Origin: CAYRVX01 sp964642165
GTDB taxonomy: Bacteria > Planctomycetota > Phycisphaerae > SM23-33
Direction: 5' to 3'
DNA: 40,981 bases
Assembly (NCBI GenBank): GCA_964642165.1
Contig: CAZXOC010000027.1
Location: forward strand, 1-40,981
Under the pieces are notes generated by a model. That model had not been told where the DNA came from, made no database searches, and worked only from the letters and a program-made list of their open reading frames with translations. Below are positions 10,433 through 18,614 of the stretch, piece by piece. Every line of letters starts with the position of its first letter. Position 1 is the first letter of the stretch. The position numbers and the translations under genes were made by a program.

Positions 10433-10585
10433 CGGTCCGCCCCGGCCGATCCGCCGGCACGGGCGCACGACGTGAGGGGCGGAAGCACTCCCACCCGCGG
10501 CGGGGGGCCGCCGTGCCAGACGGACGGCGCGGCCCGGGGCCGGAGAGGGGGGGGTAACTCCCTGGAAGCAAAGCCGCGAAGACAT

Positions 10586-10614
10586 TTGGCGCTTTCGGCC
10601 GATGGGTATATAAT
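10586..10614 (+). promoter_or_regulatory. Predicted sigma70 promoter of the 675-aa membrane protein gene
   Basis: TTGGCG (10586-10591), a 17-nt spacer and a perfect TATAAT (10609-10614) lie about 40 nt before the ATG at 10656. The AT-rich -10 stands out in GC-rich surroundings. Confidence 0.7.
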
Positions 10615-10655
10615 CCCGGCCGGTCCGGACTCGCGATTAAGAAAGGGCCCAACCC

Positions 10656-12686
10656 ATGGCGGACGAGCAGCAAGAGGTCAGGCGGATCAACTGGAGCGAG
10701 GCCCTGACGGTCTCGCACGTCTTCAAATCTTTCCGGATGTCGATCCACTTCAGCAAGCTCATGCTGGCCCTGGCGGCGTTCCTGCTGATCTGGGGCTGGG
10801 GGTGGATCCTGGGCGAGCTGGCCGGCCTCGCCGACTACTACGTGCCGGACAAGGAGATCCACCTGCACCTGGCCCTTCCGGCGAGGGACTTCGAGACGAA
10901 GAAGCAGGAGGCCCAGGAGGCACGTCCCGGCAAGGTCGCCGCGATGTGGGGCAATGCCCTGACCGAGTGGGAAAAGCTCCAGTCGTTCCAGGGCTTGCTG
11001 GGGGAGGAGCTCAAGAAGACGCCTCGCGCCGCGGGAAACAACCATCTGCGGGACCACTTCCTCGCCCTGCTCGAGGACCCCAACCAGAAGGTCGAGCCCG
11101 GCAAGGCGGCTCCCGACGAGGCGGGACGAAGCCAGGATGCCAACGAGGACTGGCACGACGCGCTGAGCAGCGCCGAGGGCATCTTCGACAAGGAGATCGC
11201 GCGGATCGAGGGGTTGCTGAAGGCCTGCGACGCCGAGGACGGCGGCCGCAAACGTATTGCGGACGATAAGTCGCTCGACACCGACAAGAAGAGGGCCGCC
11301 GCCGAGGAGCAGCTCGACGCGGACCTCCAGGCCGCCGCCAGGGCCCTGACCCTTCGCAAGATCGCCATCGACCGGCAGATTCGCGGCGTCCGCGGCAGCA
11401 CGATCTTCTGGGCCCTGCAGGACTACGAAGGCAAGTGCCTGGAAAACGCCATCCTCGCCGTGCGGCGGCTGAACTTCACCGGCGGGCTGGTCAAGTACCG
11501 CGACACCCTCGCCGCCCGCAGCGCGGTGCTGCCGGCCGCCCAGGTGACGCCCGACATGGGCCTGGAGCCGGCCGACCCCACCCCCGCGGACGACCCCCCG
11601 GGCTTCTTCTACTGGCTGCTGGTCGGGGCGCATGGCCTGGGCTGGCTGTGCAGCCAGCACTGGCTCTACGCGCTGTTCCTGCTGGCCGGGGCGCTGTGCA
11701 CCTGGGCGCTGTTCGGCGGGGCGATCCACCGCATCGCCGCCCTGCACTTCGCGCGGGAGGAGAAGATCTCGATGGGCCAGGCGCTGCGGTTTGCGGCCGG
11801 GAAGTTCCTCAGCTTCTTCACCGCGCCGCTGATCCCGCTGGCGATCGTGGTGTTCATCGGGCTGTTCCTGGCGTTGGGCGGGCTGATCTTCGGCAGTTGG
11901 GGCGGCGGGATCCTGGCGGGCCTGTTGTTCCCGCTGGCGCTGTTCGGCGGGCTGCTGATGGCTTTCCTGCTGATCGGCCTGGGCGCCGGCGGCGGGCTGA
12001 TGTACCCCACGATCGCGGTGGAGAGCTCCGACAGCTTCGACGCGATCAGCCGGAGCTACTCGTACGTGTTCGGCCGACCGTGGCGCACGGCCTTCTACGC
12101 GCTGGCGGCGCTGATCTACGGCGTGATCTGCTACCTGTTCGTCCGCTTCTTCGCGTTCCTGCTGCTGTCCGTCACGCGGTGCTTCGTGCAGTGGGGCGTC
12201 TGGGGCGGCGGCGAGAGCATCTCCCCGAGCGCCGACAAGCTGGACGTCCTCTGGCCGGCGCCGACGTATGCGCGGCTGCTGCCGGCGTTCCACTGGCAGG
12301 CGATGAGTCCCGCCGAGATGGTCGGCGGCGCGTTGATGTGGCTGTGGGTCTTCGTGGTCGCGGGTCTGGTGATCGCGTTCCTGTTGTCGTACTTCGCCAA
12401 CGCGACGACGGTCATCTACTTCCTGCTGCGGCGGAAGGTGGACGCCACCGACCTGGACGACGTCTACGTCGAGGAGGAGTTCGAGGAAGAAGCCGCGGCT
12501 CCCGTCAGCCCCGCCGAGGAGCCGCCCGCGGCGGAGCAGGCCGAGCCGGCGGAGCAGGCCGAGGAGGCCCCGGCCCCCAAGGCGAAGGCCAAGGCCAAGA
12601 AGACCGCCAAGAAGGCCGACAAGAAGACCGCCAAGAAGGCCGACAAGAAGGCCAAGAAGAAGGCCAAGAAACCCGAGAAGGAATAG
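10656..12686 (+). CDS. Large multi-pass membrane protein with a Lys/Ala-rich tail, function unknown
   Basis: I do not recognise the family with confidence. One hydrophobic segment occurs at about residues 35-57, followed by a charged, mostly helical domain of roughly 200 residues (KKRAAAEEQLDADLQAAARAL) that should lie on one side of the membrane. Then come about six or seven membrane segments (around FFYWLLVG, LYALFLLAGAL, PLAIVVFIGLFLALGGLIFG, LLFPLALFGGLLMAFLLIGLG, AFYALAALIYGVICYLF, MWLWVFVVAGLVIAFLL). After the last one, an acidic stretch (EEEFEEEAA) is followed by an Ala/Pro/Glu linker and a strongly basic AKKADKKTAKK-type tail like histone H1. The motif DSFDAISRSYSYVFGRPWR between segments recalls integral membrane proteins with regulatory or transport roles. 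It has its own promoter and is monocistronic, facing the convergent dgt gene. Confidence 0.85.
   Translation: MADEQQEVRRINWSEALTVSHVFKSFRMSIHFSKLMLALAAFLLIWGWGWILGELAGLADYYVPDKEIHLHLALPARDFETKKQEAQEARPGKVAAMWGNALTEWEKLQSFQGLLGEELKKTPRAAGNNHLRDHFLALLEDPNQKVEPGKAAPDEAGRSQDANEDWHDALSSAEGIFDKEIARIEGLLKACDAEDGGRKRIADDKSLDTDKKRAAAEEQLDADLQAAARALTLRKIAIDRQIRGVRGSTIFWALQDYEGKCLENAILAVRRLNFTGGLVKYRDTLAARSAVLPAAQVTPDMGLEPADPTPADDPPGFFYWLLVGAHGLGWLCSQHWLYALFLLAGALCTWALFGGAIHRIAALHFAREEKISMGQALRFAAGKFLSFFTAPLIPLAIVVFIGLFLALGGLIFGSWGGGILAGLLFPLALFGGLLMAFLLIGLGAGGGLMYPTIAVESSDSFDAISRSYSYVFGRPWRTAFYALAALIYGVICYLFVRFFAFLLLSVTRCFVQWGVWGGGESISPSADKLDVLWPAPTYARLLPAFHWQAMSPAEMVGGALMWLWVFVVAGLVIAFLLSYFANATTVIYFLLRRKVDATDLDDVYVEEEFEEEAAAPVSPAEEPPAAEQAEPAEQAEEAPAPKAKAKAKKTAKKADKKTAKKADKKAKKKAKKPEKE
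12578..12680 (+). repeat. Lys/Ala codon repeat encoding the basic tail
   Basis: GCCAAGAAG and GACAAGAAG triplet groups recur, including a 24-nt unit (GCCAAGAAGACC/GGCC...GAC) present in tandem. The translated tail is almost only Lys and Ala with a few Asp and Thr, as in bacterial histone H1-like tails. Confidence 0.75.
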
Positions 12687-12698
12687 GGACAGGCCTTT

Positions 12699-12745
12699 CC
12701 TGAAAAAAGACTTGCGCCGCCCGGCGCCCGGGGCGTCGGGCGGCG
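12699..12745 (-). terminator. Rho-independent terminator of the HIT-dgt operon
   Basis: A 15-bp inverted repeat with one mismatch (12715-12729 and 12731-12745) starts right after the dgt stop codon. On the minus strand it is followed within about 5 nt by a run of T (complement of the AAAAAA at 12703-12708). It also lies just past the convergent membrane-protein gene and may limit transcription from both sides. Confidence 0.7.
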
Positions 12746-12746
12746 T

Positions 12747-13901
12747 TCACTGCGCGCAGAGTCGCGCATGTTCGCGCTGGCAGAAGCGGTCCGTCATGCC
12801 CGCGATGTAGTCGCAGACCACGCGGTGCAGCCCGTCGGCCTCCGTGCGCCGGCGGTAGCGACGCGGCAGCCGAGACGCATCCGTCGTGAAGGCCTCGAAC
12901 AACTCCCGGATGACCCGCTGGCCCTGCCGGTCCCGCGCGAGGTTGTCCCCGCACAGGTAGACGTTGTGGAGCAGGAACTCCTGCATCTCCTTCGCGGCGG
13001 CCGCGATCGGCGGCGAGAACGCGGCGCACCGCCGGTCGGCTCGGCGGACGTCGTCCGGCGAGGCGACGCCCAGGGCGTCGAGCGTTTCAGCCGTCGCCCG
13101 AAGCAGGTCGTCGGCCAGGATGGCCAGGACGGCCTTGCCGGCGCGGATCCGCTTGTGGATGGGGCGGGCGTCGGGGGCGCGGGCTTCGGCCTGCTGCCAG
13201 GCCTGGCGCCAGAGCGCGAGGTCGGCAACCTGCTCGACGGCGAGGACGCCGGCGGCGAGGGCGTCCTCCAGGTCGGCAGCGGTGTAGGCGATCTCGTCGG
13301 CGACGTCCACAACCTGCCCGGCCAGGGGCGCGCGCTGCGACGCGTCGAACTCCTCGCAGGCCGGCGTGTCGTAGCGCGTCTCGTGCTTGGCCAGGCACTC
13401 GCGGACCACTTGCGTGAGGTTCAGCCCGCGGAACCGCGGGTAGGGGTGCTCGAGGTAGTCCACGACCCGCAGCGACTGGCGGTTGTGCTCGAAGCCGCCG
13501 TGGTCGGCCAGCAGCTCGGCCAGCGCCTCCTCGCCGCCGTGCCCGAAGGGCGCGTGCCCGAGGTCGTGGGCCAGCGCGACGGCCTCGACCAGGTCCTCGT
13601 CCAGCCCCAGCGCCCGCCCCAGCGTCCGGGCGATCTGGGCCACCTCCAGCGTGTGGGTCAGGCGCGTGCGGAAGTGGTCGTCCTCGTGGGGCACGAAGAC
13701 CTGGGTCTTGAAGTCCAGCCGCCGGAAGGCCGAGCAATGGACGACCCGGTCGCGGTCGCGCTGGAAGCAGGATCGGTACGGGTGCGGCGATTCGGGGAAC
13801 TTCCGCCCGCCGCTCCGGGCCTCGCCGACCGCCCAGGGGGCCAGCTCCACCTTGCGACGCCGGGCGAGCCATTCGCCGGCCGACCGCGCCCTGCCTGCCA
13901 T
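12747..13901 (-). CDS. dgt: Deoxyguanosinetriphosphate triphosphohydrolase-like HD protein
   Basis: A 384-residue HD-domain phosphohydrolase of the dGTPase type, which hydrolyses dNTPs to nucleoside and triphosphate. The family N-terminus is present (SPHPYRSCFQRDRDRVVHCSAFRRLDFKTQVF). The metal ligands are seen as H83 in RLTHTLEV, H112-D113 in AHDLGHAPFGH, and a later Asp in VVDVADEIAYTAADLEDAL. The length fits the type 2 dGTPase-like proteins common in many bacteria. The gene starts 12 nt after the HIT gene stop, so the two form an operon controlled by the promoter at 14482-14511. A hairpin terminator follows the stop. Both products act on nucleotides, which makes a nucleotide-pool housekeeping role likely. 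Confidence 0.93.
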   Translation of the reverse strand: MAGRARSAGEWLARRRKVELAPWAVGEARSGGRKFPESPHPYRSCFQRDRDRVVHCSAFRRLDFKTQVFVPHEDDHFRTRLTHTLEVAQIARTLGRALGLDEDLVEAVALAHDLGHAPFGHGGEEALAELLADHGGFEHNRQSLRVVDYLEHPYPRFRGLNLTQVVRECLAKHETRYDTPACEEFDASQRAPLAGQVVDVADEIAYTAADLEDALAAGVLAVEQVADLALWRQAWQQAEARAPDARPIHKRIRAGKAVLAILADDLLRATAETLDALGVASPDDVRRADRRCAAFSPPIAAAAKEMQEFLLHNVYLCGDNLARDRQGQRVIRELFEAFTTDASRLPRRYRRRTEADGLHRVVCDYIAGMTDRFCQREHARLCAQ

Positions 13902-13913
13902 GGTGCACCCCGC

Positions 13914-14474
13914 TCAACCGGCGCCGGGCGGGTCCTCGTCCAGCCGGGGCAGGCCGAGGCCGTCCGCCGCGCGCCGGATCTTGTCGCGCAGCTTCTCCAG
14001 CGCGTCGGGGATGACCCGAACGTCGCCGAAGACGTGCATGAAGTTCGTGTCCCCCGCCCAGCGGGGCACGACGTGGACGTGCAGGTGACCGGGCAGCCCC
14101 GCCCCCGCGCAGCGCCCGACGTTGATCCCGATGTTGAAGCCCTGCGCCTGGATCGCCTGCGCGATCGCCTCCTGGGCGTCGCGGACCATCGCCATCATCT
14201 CCAGCATCGTCTTGGCGTCGACGTCGCCCAGGGACGAGACGTGCTCCAGCGGCGCGATCAGGCTGTGCCCGCCCGTGTACGGAAAGCGGTTCAGCACCGT
14301 CATGGCCCGTCGCCCGCGCCAGAGCAGCAGGTTGTCAGCGTCCCCTTCCGGGTCGTCCCGGATGTCGCACAGGAAACACCCGCCGCCGCCGTCGGCCAGC
14401 GACTCGATGTACTCCATCCGCCACGGCGCCCACAGGTTCGTCTTCCATTCCGGCGATGATCTCTCGAGATCCAT
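13914..14474 (-). CDS. HIT family hydrolase (AP4A phosphorylase/hydrolase-like)
   Basis: A 186-residue histidine-triad protein. The catalytic motif is GHLHVHVVPRW, and the N-terminus LWAPWRMEYIES followed by CFLCDI is typical of a bacterial and archaeal HIT subgroup related to Ap4A phosphorylases. A Cys pair (CFLC) near residue 32 may bind zinc. The start at 14474 (MDLERSSPEW) is chosen because the conserved region begins shortly after it and the predicted -10 lies only 8 nt upstream; a longer frame from 14540 would begin upstream of the promoter. The gene forms an operon with dgt, 12 nt apart. Substrate not determined; dinucleoside polyphosphates or nucleotidyl adducts are likely. Confidence 0.92.
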   Translation of the reverse strand: MDLERSSPEWKTNLWAPWRMEYIESLADGGGGCFLCDIRDDPEGDADNLLLWRGRRAMTVLNRFPYTGGHSLIAPLEHVSSLGDVDAKTMLEMMAMVRDAQEAIAQAIQAQGFNIGINVGRCAGAGLPGHLHVHVVPRWAGDTNFMHVFGDVRVIPDALEKLRDKIRRAADGLGLPRLDEDPPGAG

Positions 14475-14481
14475 GACGCCG

Positions 14482-14511
14482 ACTATATCGCCTTGCGCGC
14501 CCGCCTTCCAA
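14482..14511 (-). promoter_or_regulatory. Predicted promoter of the HIT-dgt operon, possibly giving a leaderless mRNA
   Basis: On the minus strand, TTGGAA (14506-14511), an 18-nt spacer and TATAGT (14482-14487) end just 7 nt before the ATG at 14474. Transcription would be expected to start at or beside the ATG, so the message may be leaderless. Confidence 0.55.
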
Positions 14512-14605
14512 CACGAAGCCCCGCGCCCGGGGCGGCGCAACTTCCCCTTGCACGCCGGACGCGCGCGGATAGGCTGTTGCCGGACCGATGGGCAAGGAGT
14601 GATTG

Positions 14606-17509
14606 ATGGACCAGGTCGAACGCGAGAAGTTGCGGGAGGCGCTGCGGCGGCTCGTCGCGGAGCGCAACCAACGGGCCGAGCGGTTCCTGGCCCAAATGGA
14701 GTTCGCCGAGGGTCTCTTGCGGCTGCATCCCACCCGCGCGCGGCGATGGCGGAAGCTGCTCGACCAGGCCGGCGGGCGCGTCGCGGAGGTGCTCTCGGCC
14801 GGGCGGCTCGACCGGCTGGCCAAGGCCGTGGCCGACGCCGAGAAGCTCCTCGCCCCCGTCGGCAAGGTCGCCAAGCGCTACACCATCCACTGCGTCGGCC
14901 ACGCCCACATCGACATGAACTGGATGTGGTCCTGGCCGGAGACGGTCGCCGTGACGAACGACACGTTCCTGACGGTCCTGAAGCTCATGGAGGAGTTCCC
15001 GGACTTCTGCTTCACGCAGAGCCAGGCCTCGGTCTACGCCCTCGTGAAGGACTACCACCGGGAGCTGTTCGAGCGGATCCGGCGGCGCGTGGCGGAGGGC
15101 CGTTGGGAGATCGCCGCCGTCCAGTGGGTGGAGGGCGACAAGAACCTCGCCGCCGGCGAGAGCCTCGCGCGCCACCTGCTGTACACGCGGCGGTTCTTCG
15201 CGGAGCACTTCGGCCTCTCGCCGGGCGACGTGCCGCTGGACTGGGAGCCGGACACGTTCGGCCACGCCGCGACGATCCCCACGATCGTCTCCCGCGGGGG
15301 CGTGCGGCGATACTACTTCTGCCGCGGCGGGAAGTTCGACAAGCCGGCGGTCTTCCGCTGGAAGGGCCCCGACGGCTCGGAGGTCCTCGTCAACCGGGAG
15401 ACCACCTGGTACAACGACCACCTCGGCCCGCACAACGCGACGGCGCTGCTGGCCTTCTGCGAGAAGACGCACCTGACGGACTGGATGTGCGTCTACGGCG
15501 TGGGCGACCACGGCGGCGGGCCCACGCGGAGGGACATCCATCGCTGCCACGAGATGGACTCCTGGCCGATCTTCCCGAGCTTCCGGCTGGCCACGACGCG
15601 GGGGTACTACGAGATGCTCGAGCGGCACGCCGCCGATCTGCCCGAACTGGAGGGCGAGCTGAACTTCGAGTTCACCGGGTGCTACACCACGCAGACCCGG
15701 ATCAAGCGGACGAACCGGCTGGCGGAGCACCTGCTGGCCCGGGCGGAGGCGGCGGCGGTCCTGGCCTGGCGCGTCGGCGGGCGCGACTACCCGGGCGCGC
15801 TGCTGCGCGAGGCGTGGATCGACACGATCTTCGGGCACTTCCACGACATCCTGCCCGGCTCGGGCGTCCGCGAGACCCGCGAGTACCACATGGGGCGGTT
15901 CCAGGACGTCGCCGCCGCGGCGACCGCCGTCGCGACGAACTCGCTTCGCGCCCTGGCCGGGGCGGTCGATACGGCCGCGCTGGCGGGCGAGCAGGCCGAC
16001 GCCGACACCGGCCAGGCCATGGGCGCCGGCGCCGGGCTCGGCACCTACTGGGGCGACGTCTCCCGCGCCGCCCACGCCGCCGCCGGGCCCAGGGCCTTCC
16101 TCGCCTTCAACCCCGCCGCCTGGCCGCGAACCGAGGTGCTGCGCGTCACCGCCTGGGATTCCGGCGACGGCACCGTCGACGCCGGGGCGTTTGCCGCCCG
16201 CCTGCCCGACGGGTCCGTCGTGCCCGCCCAGCGGCTCGGGCGGACCGCCCGAGGCTACTGGGGCCACACCTACGTCGACCTGGCCGTGCCCGTCTCCGTG
16301 CCGGCGATGGGCTACACGGCCTTCATCGTCGAGCCGGCCGGACGCCACGTCCCCGACCCGTCCACGGGCTACGGGCCGTCCGTCGTCGGCGCCCCCGCCG
16401 GGATGGACGCCTCGGCCGCCGTCCGCACGCCGGACAGGCTGGCCATGGAGAACGAGCACCTCGCCGTGCGGATCGACCCCTTCACCGGCGGCGTGGTCGA
16501 GCTGATCGACAGGCACAGCGGCGTGAACCTGGTGGACCCGGCCCGCCCGGCGGCGCTGCTGGAGTACGTCCTCGAGCGCCCCGGAGGCATGTCCGCCTGG
16601 ATCATCCACGAGGCCCAGGAGCGCACCTGCCCCCTGCCGGTGCACTCCCTCGAGCCGGTCGCCGCCGGGCCGCACCTCGCCTCGGTCGTGGCGAAGGTCA
16701 AGGTGCTGGATTCGACGGCCACCGTGACCTACACGCTGGCGGCCGGGCAGCCACGGCTCGGGATCGACCTGGAGATCGACTGGCTCCAGCGGGGCTCGCC
16801 GGAGATCGGCACGCCGTCGCTTCGGCTGCGGGTACCGCTGGCGCTGAAGGGCGCCGTCGGGCTCTACGAGATCCCCTTCGGCTCGATCGAGCGGGCGCTC
16901 GACGGCGGGGAGGAGGTCCCCGCGCTTCGCTGGGCCGACGTGACGGGCCGGACCGCCGGTGGGAAGGTCGCCGGCTGTGCGCTGCTGAACGACTGCAAGT
17001 ACGGGCATTCGCTCCGCGGCTCGACGCTCGCGCTGACGCTGATCCGCAGCAGCTACGAGCCGGACCCGCTGCCCGAGATCGGCACGCACCGCGTGGGCGT
17101 GGCGCTGGTGCCGCACGCGGGCAGGCTCTCGGCGGCCGAACTGGTCCGCCACGGCGCCGCCTTCAACCAGCCCGTCCGCGCCGTGGCCACCGACGTGCAC
17201 GAAGGCGCGCTGCCGCCGACCGGCGCCGCCGTGCGGCAGGTCCGTCCGGCGGGCGTCGTTCTCGCCGGCATGAAAAAGGCGGAGGACGACGCGGCGGTCG
17301 TCTTCCGGCTGTGCGAGACGGCCGGGCGGGCCGCCAACGCCGGCGTCGTCCTCGATCCGGACCTCTTCGGGCGCATCGCCGAGGCCGTCGAGGTCGACCT
17401 GCTGGAACGTCCCCTCCCCGCCTCGACGGCCCGCGCCCGGCCCGACCGCTTCGGCGTGCAGGTTCCGGCCCACGGCATCGCGAGCGTGAAGGTGGCGTTC
17501 AAATCCTAG
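14606..17509 (+). CDS. Glycoside hydrolase family 38 alpha-mannosidase
   Basis: A 967-residue retaining alpha-mannosidase. Zinc ligands are visible in GHAHIDMNW (H101, D103), the nucleophile in WEPDTFGH (D216), and a further zinc His in FGHFHDILPGS (H411). The N-terminal helical domain (1-90), catalytic barrel (about 90-400) and long beta-rich C-terminal region are in the family order. No signal peptide is visible, so it is probably cytoplasmic, trimming mannosides taken up or recycled by the cell. AAGGAG lies 6 nt upstream of the ATG at 14606. The stop is only 7 nt before rsmA, so the two are probably co-transcribed even though their functions are unrelated. Confidence 0.95.
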   Translation: MDQVEREKLREALRRLVAERNQRAERFLAQMEFAEGLLRLHPTRARRWRKLLDQAGGRVAEVLSAGRLDRLAKAVADAEKLLAPVGKVAKRYTIHCVGHAHIDMNWMWSWPETVAVTNDTFLTVLKLMEEFPDFCFTQSQASVYALVKDYHRELFERIRRRVAEGRWEIAAVQWVEGDKNLAAGESLARHLLYTRRFFAEHFGLSPGDVPLDWEPDTFGHAATIPTIVSRGGVRRYYFCRGGKFDKPAVFRWKGPDGSEVLVNRETTWYNDHLGPHNATALLAFCEKTHLTDWMCVYGVGDHGGGPTRRDIHRCHEMDSWPIFPSFRLATTRGYYEMLERHAADLPELEGELNFEFTGCYTTQTRIKRTNRLAEHLLARAEAAAVLAWRVGGRDYPGALLREAWIDTIFGHFHDILPGSGVRETREYHMGRFQDVAAAATAVATNSLRALAGAVDTAALAGEQADADTGQAMGAGAGLGTYWGDVSRAAHAAAGPRAFLAFNPAAWPRTEVLRVTAWDSGDGTVDAGAFAARLPDGSVVPAQRLGRTARGYWGHTYVDLAVPVSVPAMGYTAFIVEPAGRHVPDPSTGYGPSVVGAPAGMDASAAVRTPDRLAMENEHLAVRIDPFTGGVVELIDRHSGVNLVDPARPAALLEYVLERPGGMSAWIIHEAQERTCPLPVHSLEPVAAGPHLASVVAKVKVLDSTATVTYTLAAGQPRLGIDLEIDWLQRGSPEIGTPSLRLRVPLALKGAVGLYEIPFGSIERALDGGEEVPALRWADVTGRTAGGKVAGCALLNDCKYGHSLRGSTLALTLIRSSYEPDPLPEIGTHRVGVALVPHAGRLSAAELVRHGAAFNQPVRAVATDVHEGALPPTGAAVRQVRPAGVVLAGMKKAEDDAAVVFRLCETAGRAANAGVVLDPDLFGRIAEAVEVDLLERPLPASTARARPDRFGVQVPAHGIASVKVAFKS

Positions 17510-17516
17510 CATCGCC

Positions 17517-18410
17517 ATGCACACGCTGCGGGAAATCCGTCGGCTGCTGGACGAGGCGGGGCTGCGGCCGCGCAAACGCCTCGGCCAGGCGTTCCTCATC
17601 GACGGCAACCTGCTCGGAAAGCTGCTGGAGCTGGCCGAACTTCGCGGCGACGAGACCGTCCTCGAGGTCGGCCCGGGCACCGGCTCGCTCACCGAGGAGC
17701 TGCTGGCGCGTGCGGCGGAGGTCGTCGCGGTGGAGGTGGACCCCGCCCTGTGCGAGCTGCTTCGCCGTCGCCTGGGCGGCCGGGCGGGCCTGCGGCTGAT
17801 CTGCGGCGATGCGCTGGCGAGCAAGCATGCGCTGTCGCCGGACGTGCTGGCGGCGCTGGGGCCCGGCTCGCACCTGGTGGCCAACCTGCCGTACCAGATC
17901 GCCACGCCGCTGGTGGCGGAGTGCCTGCGGCAGTCGTGGCGGTCGCTGCAGGGCCGGGGCGAGTGGAGCTGCCGCTTCGATCGCCTGACGTTCACGGTGC
18001 AGAAGGAGGTGGCCGATCGGTTCGCGGCGGCGTGCGGCAGCAGGGCCTATGGGCCCGTCAGCGTGGTGGCGGCCCTGCTGGGGCGGCTGCGGCTGGGTCC
18101 GATCGTCCCGGCCGGGGCGTTCTGGCCGCGCCCCAAGGTGGCCAGCCGGATCGTGCGGATCGACCTCGACGGCGCCCGCGCGCGGGAGCTGGCCGACGCC
18201 GACGTGCTGTCGGCACTGCTGTCGGCGGCGTTCGGGCAGCGGCGCAAGCAACTGTGGACGGCCCTGCGCAGCCGCTCGGCGCCGTTCGCGGCGGAGGTTC
18301 TGGCCTCGTCGCTGGACGAGGCCGGCATCGCCCCGACGTGCCGGGCCGAGCAGGTCGGCCCGAACCAGTACCTGGCCCTTGCCAACGCGGTGGCGGCGGC
18401 GATACCATAA
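17517..18410 (+). CDS. rsmA: 16S rRNA (A1518/A1519) N6-dimethyltransferase RsmA/KsgA
   Basis: A 297-residue SAM-dependent enzyme that dimethylates two adjacent adenosines near the 3' end of 16S rRNA and acts in small-subunit maturation. It has the N-terminal signature PRKRLGQAFLIDGNLL, SAM motif I LEVGPGTGSLTEEL, an acidic motif II (VVAVEVD), and the catalytic NLPYQIATPL. The C-terminal helical domain contains AAFGQRRKQLWTAL. Its length fits the family. No strong ribosome site precedes the ATG, and it begins 7 nt after the mannosidase stop, so translation may depend on coupling with the upstream gene. Confidence 0.96.
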   Translation: MHTLREIRRLLDEAGLRPRKRLGQAFLIDGNLLGKLLELAELRGDETVLEVGPGTGSLTEELLARAAEVVAVEVDPALCELLRRRLGGRAGLRLICGDALASKHALSPDVLAALGPGSHLVANLPYQIATPLVAECLRQSWRSLQGRGEWSCRFDRLTFTVQKEVADRFAAACGSRAYGPVSVVAALLGRLRLGPIVPAGAFWPRPKVASRIVRIDLDGARARELADADVLSALLSAAFGQRRKQLWTALRSRSAPFAAEVLASSLDEAGIAPTCRAEQVGPNQYLALANAVAAAIP

Positions 18411-18507
18411 GTGGTTTGCCGCGGCAGCGGGGCGCCGGTTCCCGCCCGGCGGGCCGCCGCCGATAAGACCCCGGCGCACAAGGCCTTGGGCCAGCGACGT
18501 TCGGGCC

Positions 18508-18524
18508 GGCCCGCCGGGCGGGCC
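18508..18524. terminator. GC-rich palindrome after rsmA, weak terminator candidate
   Basis: GGCCCGCC-G-GGCGGGCC forms a near-perfect palindrome about 100 nt after rsmA. There is no T-run on either strand, so termination is doubtful. Confidence 0.25.
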
Positions 18525-18552
18525 GTGACACGTCGCTCCCGGGCAACTTCGC

Positions 18553-18581
18553 TTGCCAGTTTCCGGCCGGTTGAGTACAGT
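18553..18581 (+). promoter_or_regulatory. Predicted promoter of the TPR protein gene
   Basis: TTGCCA (18553-18558) and TACAGT (18576-18581) are separated by 17 nt, about 34 nt before the ATG at 18615. Confidence 0.6.
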
Positions 18582-18614
18582 GAAGGTAGAGATTCACCAG
18601 ATAAGGGCGCAGGC

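Noticed and set aside
14483..17995. A minus-strand open frame of about 1170 codons opposite the alpha-mannosidase and rsmA
   Set aside because: The plus strand carries complete GH38 and RsmA motifs; the mirror frame has none and follows from the GC3 bias.
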